Of a DNA stretch of 64,000 bases, positions 60,182 to 64,000 are shown piece after piece. Every line of letters begins with the position of its first letter. The first letter of the stretch is position 1. The stretch comes from Branchiostoma floridae (Eukaryota; Chordata; Leptocardii; Amphioxiformes; Branchiostomatidae): contig NC_049994.1 in NCBI RefSeq assembly GCF_000003815.2, forward strand, positions 13,860,284 to 13,924,283, in the 5' to 3' direction. Position numbers and translations under genes: made by a program. The notes beneath the pieces are model-generated. The model saw only the letters and a list, made by a program, of their open reading frames with translations. It did no database searches and was not told where the DNA came from.

Positions 60182-60924
60182 GTGAGTCGGGGATAGTTGC
60201 ATGTATTACGGTCTAATATTGCTTGTGCCATAGCTTCAGTTGGGCGGGAAGCCGTGGTTGTTTATTTAGGTAACTTGGCGACAGTGCCCTTGTGGGGAGG
60301 GGGGCATAATTTTGTGTAGACGCAACTTCTAAGTTCTAGTGAAAGACAAGAATCGTAATTCCGGGTATACTGTGGCTAACTGAGATTCATAGCAAGTGAG
60401 TAAGTCAAGAGATGGGCAATGTGCTTTATTCTTTGGGGGAGGCTTTTGAATTTCTTATATCGATGCTATGTTGTCAGTTGTTACACTCTCTCAGATTACA
60501 GAATAATGTTAGCGTGTAATACTGCCTCCCGGATGTTTCTAGGTTCAGTGGTTTACAGTCTTGCAGTCTTTTGTTATTTATGTACCAGAATTTTTAAAGG
60601 TATTGTAGGTAGGATTATGTCAGAGAATAGTAAAATTGTTGGTGTGACAAAATATTTCTGTAATCTACATTTTCAGTCACTCTTTTTTAAATATACTAAA
60701 TATACTTTATATATATTAACGTTAGTATCCAAAACAGAGTATAGTAGAGTAGAGTAGAGTTCTTCTGGCGCAGGTAGAAATGTCCAGTTCCAATTTAGGC
60801 CGCTCTTCAATATCAGGTCACTGTCATTTCAGGTAGCTGAGGGTCATCCAGAGCTAGATGTACTTCACAGGTCAAGAAGAATCTACACTGAAAATTCAAA
60901 CAGCTGTTCAACTGTTTGCCTGCT

Positions 60925-61182
60925 TCTTTTGTTTGACCTGGCCCTTCTGCAGGTCGCGTGTCGGGGGATATGGAATTTTTTTAAAAATTCACGGGTCTTA
61001 GTGACAAGTGTGCAGATGTTGTCACACTGGCAGCACCAAATCTGTAGGTGTTTTTGGCACCTTTAGACAGATTAGCTGTGAGGCTCGGTGGGCGTCACTC
61101 CACCATCATGGGGGCAGGGGCATGGCAAGTATCGAACTCAGGACCTTCTGATTCCAACGTTCTAGCTGTTACGCCACACAGA
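60925..61182 (-). mobile_element. tRNA-derived SINE, minus strand, in intron 1 of the CCDC13-like gene
   Basis: Read on the minus strand it starts near 61180 with TGTGTGGCGTAACAGCTAGA (A-box-like TGGCGTAACAG), followed about 35 nt later by GAGTTCGATACTTGCC (B-box-like GTTCGATAC), the spacing of a pol III promoter. A body of about 180 nt follows. Confidence 0.6.
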
Positions 61183-61231
61183 TATGGAATATCCCGTGGT
61201 TTATTCTAAATGTTTACTCTTCCATCCATAG

Positions 61232-61290
61232 TGTTCCCAGACATGGAGAGCTCCAGCGAGACCCTGAAGCAGCAGTTTGTCTCCCCCCTG
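61232..61290 (+). pseudogene. Partial upstream copy of the CCDC13-like first coding exon
   Basis: Repeats the acceptor region and first about 55 nt of the exon (gttcccagacatggagagct...) 144 bp upstream, with the AG kept (catccatag), then diverges after cagtttgtctcc. Its ATG leads to a stop after about 21 codons. Confidence 0.8.
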
Positions 61291-61386
61291 CTAGCAACAA
61301 TAAAATAATAGAATAGTTAAACAGGGTATTGTATCATACATTCATACTCATAGCAACAACACTTTCCATTCACAGAGTTCCCAGAC

Positions 61387-62346
61387 ATGGAGAGCTCCAG
61401 CGAGACTCTGAAGCAGCAGTTTGCCTCCCTCCAGGAGCAGCAGAAGAAGAAGATGCAGAGACTGAAGGAGAGGAAACAGCAGCTTAAGAAGGAGCAGGAG
61501 AAGGGAGACGATGAGAAACCCATCCAGGCCAGTATGTATGTGGAGGATGATATGGGACTGCAGGTAAGAAAATTTTGAGAACTTAGAACAAGCATTTGTT
61601 AGATAGGGCTCTCTGGAGTGAAATATGTACTAGCCTGGTCCCGACCTCCAGTCGTTGATGTATGTATGTAACTTGTAAGAAAGAGTAAAGCAGAGCAGCA
61701 GTATATACATTTTGTAGTGTGCTTGTTTACCTGCCAATCCAGGCCAGTATGTACATGGAGGATGACATGGGACTGCAGGTACAGCACACAGTACTACTGT
61801 TCTTCTTATATGTGTCTGTGTGTTCGTTAGCTTCTGTAAATACTGCTAGTAGCCCCTTTACTCCCTATCCAACGTATTGCACAGGGAGTGTAGTCACTCA
61901 GTTTTCTTTTGTGTATATTTGCGGATGGACCTCATGACTTAAATTAAGTCCTGGATGGATTGCATTGATCACTATCTACTACTGAACATGACCAACTGCT
62001 ACAGCATAAAGTTCAGTTGAAGTGCACGGTTTGATGCAGCCAGTGAGATTGTGCTGAAAGAAAAATAAGTGCTATTGACATATGGTTTGCACAAAGGTCT
62101 TTATGAGACCTTGAAAGGATTGGATTTTGGGCTCTTGTTTGCATGACTAGGACATACATTATATATGGCATATAAAGCAATTACTTTCATGCAACTATAC
62201 TAACTGTTGTCTAATTCTCTGTGTATATATGAAGTTGTATAGTTTTATTGTATTCTGTATTGTTTTCTCAGTTGAGTGGACCTCCTGCAAAAAATGACAT
62301 TATGTATGCTGAAGAACAGATGACCAACTTAAAAGACCAAGTCAGA
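61387..62346 (+). CDS. CCDC13: CCDC13-like coiled-coil protein, 5' part (runs off the window)
   Basis: Coding exons seen: 61387-61563 (exon from 61376; ATG at 61387) and 62272-62346, both phase 0, with an optional 36-nt microexon 61743-61778. The protein starts MESSSETLKQQFASLQEQQK, then a strongly basic/Gln coiled coil, DDMGLQ, and LSGPPAKNDIMYAEEQMTNL KDQVR in the next exon. The pattern ESS..TL..QF...QE.Q.K followed by a GL.L.G.P..KN stretch and a coiled-coil start resembles the N-terminus of CCDC13, a centriolar-satellite/ciliogenesis protein; this is from memory of the family, so the name is tentative. No later exon could be recognised before 64000. Confidence 0.65.
61743..61778 (+). CDS. 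Possible 36-nt microexon of the CCDC13-like gene
   Basis: Acceptor tgccaatccag, donor cag|gtacag. It repeats the last 12 codons of the preceding exon (ASMYMEDDMGLQ against ASMYVEDDMGLQ) in the same phase, so inclusion would simply double that segment. It may instead be a nonfunctional fragment. Confidence 0.4.
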
Positions 62347-62689
62347 GTAAGTATCATTGTTACTGTTCAGTAGTACTGTGACTGCCTTTAGGTCTTGTGA
62401 AGTGTACAGTACTAGTAGTAGTAGCTTTTAGATAGATCATTTCTTAACATGCTTTAATTGAAGAGCTTTATTGTGAGTGAGGTTTTTGAGTGAGAGTCAG
62501 AAAGAAAATATCTTTCTATTACATGTATAATAGTCTTTTATACAAGCAAATCGGAGAGAACTCGCATAACAAGTCACTTGTAGTAAGTTGTACACTTGTA
62601 GATATGAAGATATGTGTATGATTTCTTTGGTACAGACATGAACATCCATGATGCTTTTTGCAATCAGATGAGATTTGATCTAGATGTTA

Positions 62690-62726
62690 TTATACCAAGG
62701 AGGTTCCTTTTTTCAACCTCCTTGAT
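62690..62726. repeat. Short perfect hairpin
   Basis: caaggaggtt / aacctccttg, 10-bp arms with a 9-nt T-rich loop (62696-62724), flanked by tata / attata. It may be the remnant of an inverted-repeat transposon end. Confidence 0.5.
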
Positions 62727-63239
62727 TATACATGTTACAGTGGGGATTGCAGTCTGGCAAAATCGGTTATTCTACTGAGATCTGTCCACAGAGATTGTGA
62801 TCAGGATCTCTGCTTGTGCAATTGGCAGTTCTAACAATACAATCAGTAATTCTGCCAGTAGAGATACAGATGTGAAGCCTATAAGATACATAGGCTCTGA
62901 CCAGGATCTATACCTGTAGAAATTGCCAATTTGGCTAGATTGAAATCTCTGCCTACTGTGCCTAGTCTCCAAGCAGACATGTCCACTGGATGAAAAAAGA
63001 GAAGAATTTGGCCAAATAGGGACAAATAAGTTGCCATGGGATCTCAGTCAGTCTTTTGCAATTTAACCAGCTATCATACGCCAAACAATAGTTACTCAAG
63101 ACAAGTCTTTAGCTTGACTTTGCCCTTGTGACCTTTGTTTGCTGTTGGAATCCAAATTGTCTTTAGCTTGACTAGTCTTAGAATGTCTGAAATTGAAAAT
63201 TGTCTTCATTCAATCATAGTTAGGGTATAAAAGATCTGT

Positions 63240-63385
63240 TTCTTCCAGATCACTTCTGTCAGTGTCACTGACGAAGGATAGTGGATACTATCCAAAACGT
63301 CTGACCGTTTCCAAAACCATATCCAGTTGCTTGAGTAACTATTGTTTAGCATATCTTATTACCTAGATGTTTAACCTACATTGAC
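63240..63385 (+). repeat. Dispersed hairpin-cored repeat, fullest copy
   Basis: CTGACGA (63268-63274), perfect 7-bp hairpin GGATAGT/ACTATCC (63276-63282/63287-63293), AAAACGTCTGACCGTTTCCA, then ccatatccagttgcttgagt, ttagcatatcttattaccta and gatgtttaacc. Confidence 0.65.
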
Positions 63386-63645
63386 GTATCCAGCTATCAC
63401 ACTGGTCAGTCAGTTCACTCCAATTCTAGGCTAATTAACTCCTACTAGGTTTTTATTCCTAAGTTAGCCAAAGTCTCCTATCATTATTACTTTTCAGTCA
63501 GGTGGGAGTCTGGTAGCAACTAATCTCTGCACCAGTATATACATGATAACATATACATAGTACTGACACAAAACACAGAGTGGCTTCATGTTGAACTTCA
63601 ACTCTGCCGGATCTCTTCAACTCTTCAACTTGAAGTTCTCTGGTG

Positions 63646-63985
63646 CAGGGTGGGACAAGTTTTCTAAAATTAACTTGTCCTATCGGGCAAGTACATAAAA
63701 AATTTACATGCCCGAAGCAAGTTTTCTTCTTACTTTGAATGACTTTTTTCTATGCAATTTCACGTCCAGCGGTGGAATTCTTTTACTATTGTATTGGCTC
63801 TATTTTTCTGTGTTGAACAATGCTTGATGTCATGACTGTAAAAAGTAACAAGCACATATGTATATCAAAATATCATCGAAAGATTTAGTTGCCCAATCGA
63901 GCAAGTGGGGTTAAGGTCATGCACTTGCCCGATCAGCACTCTCACTTGCCTGGGACAATCAGGCTGGTAGACTTGTCCAACCCTG
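63646..63985. mobile_element. CAGGGT-ended inverted-repeat element (hAT-like), 340 bp
   Basis: Left CAGGGTGGGACAAGT and right ACTTGTCCAACCCTG are inverted repeats; gggcaagt / acttgcccgat motifs recur inside in both orientations. No clear target duplication. A different family from 30611-31014 though with similar ends. Confidence 0.65.
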
Positions 63986-64000
63986 GCAATGACGACAACT

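Overview
Organism and overall character. The window is animal nuclear DNA: intron-rich genes with canonical GT/AG junctions, AT-rich noncoding DNA, microsatellites, satellite-like tandem arrays and many short inverted-repeat transposons. The gene content (ASIC-type DEG/ENaC channels with the paired-histidine proton-sensor motif, PEX12, a CCDC13-like coiled-coil gene), small compact exons and the repeat style point to a non-vertebrate deuterostome, most probably a cephalochordate (amphioxus, Branchiostoma). The species call is an inference, not something read directly.

Layout. (1) 877-17751 (+): ASIC-like channel gene 1, nine core exons. It also has a spare copy of exon 7 (7', 10562-10718) and a second pair of terminal exons (8B 16521-16612, 9B 17531-17751) downstream of the first pair (8A/9A). 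(2) About 18.8-37 kb: no convincing gene. It holds an internally deleted mariner element, a CAGGG-ended inverted-repeat transposon, a MITE, a 43-bp minisatellite, LINE-like debris and a ~190-bp satellite array. (3) 37594-55528 (+): ASIC-like gene 2, a tandem duplicate of gene 1 with the same architecture, including the A and B terminal cassettes and a decayed exon 7'. Paralogous similarity runs from about 123/37089 to about 18735/56640, so the whole unit (~19 kb) was duplicated. (4) 58173-59739 (-): PEX12, two exons. (5) 60100 to past 62346 (+): 5' exons of a CCDC13-like coiled-coil gene, head-to-head with PEX12 and probably sharing its promoter.

How it works together. Exon phases fix the isoform logic of the channel genes. 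Exons 7 and 7' both run phase 1 to phase 2 and are separated by only 33 nt, so exactly one can be used. The 8A-9A and 8B-9B pairs each run phase 2 to stop, so a transcript ends with one or the other. Gene 1 can therefore make up to four channel forms differing in the thumb/palm connection and in the pre-TM2, TM2 and cytoplasmic tail segment; gene 2 keeps the tail choice but has lost exon 7'.

Most notable signals. The two paralogues are nearly identical at nucleotide level in some exon tracts but lose similarity at or close to the splice junctions, and other exons are strongly diverged, which looks like gene conversion. An 88-nt block downstream of both A-type stop codons is identical in the two genes, and diverged relatives of it follow both B-type stops. 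Partial copies of exon edges are strewn beside real exons in gene 2 (exon 5, three decoys at 204/204/186-bp spacing) and in the CCDC13-like gene. All coordinates were read by eye; no alignment or database search was run.
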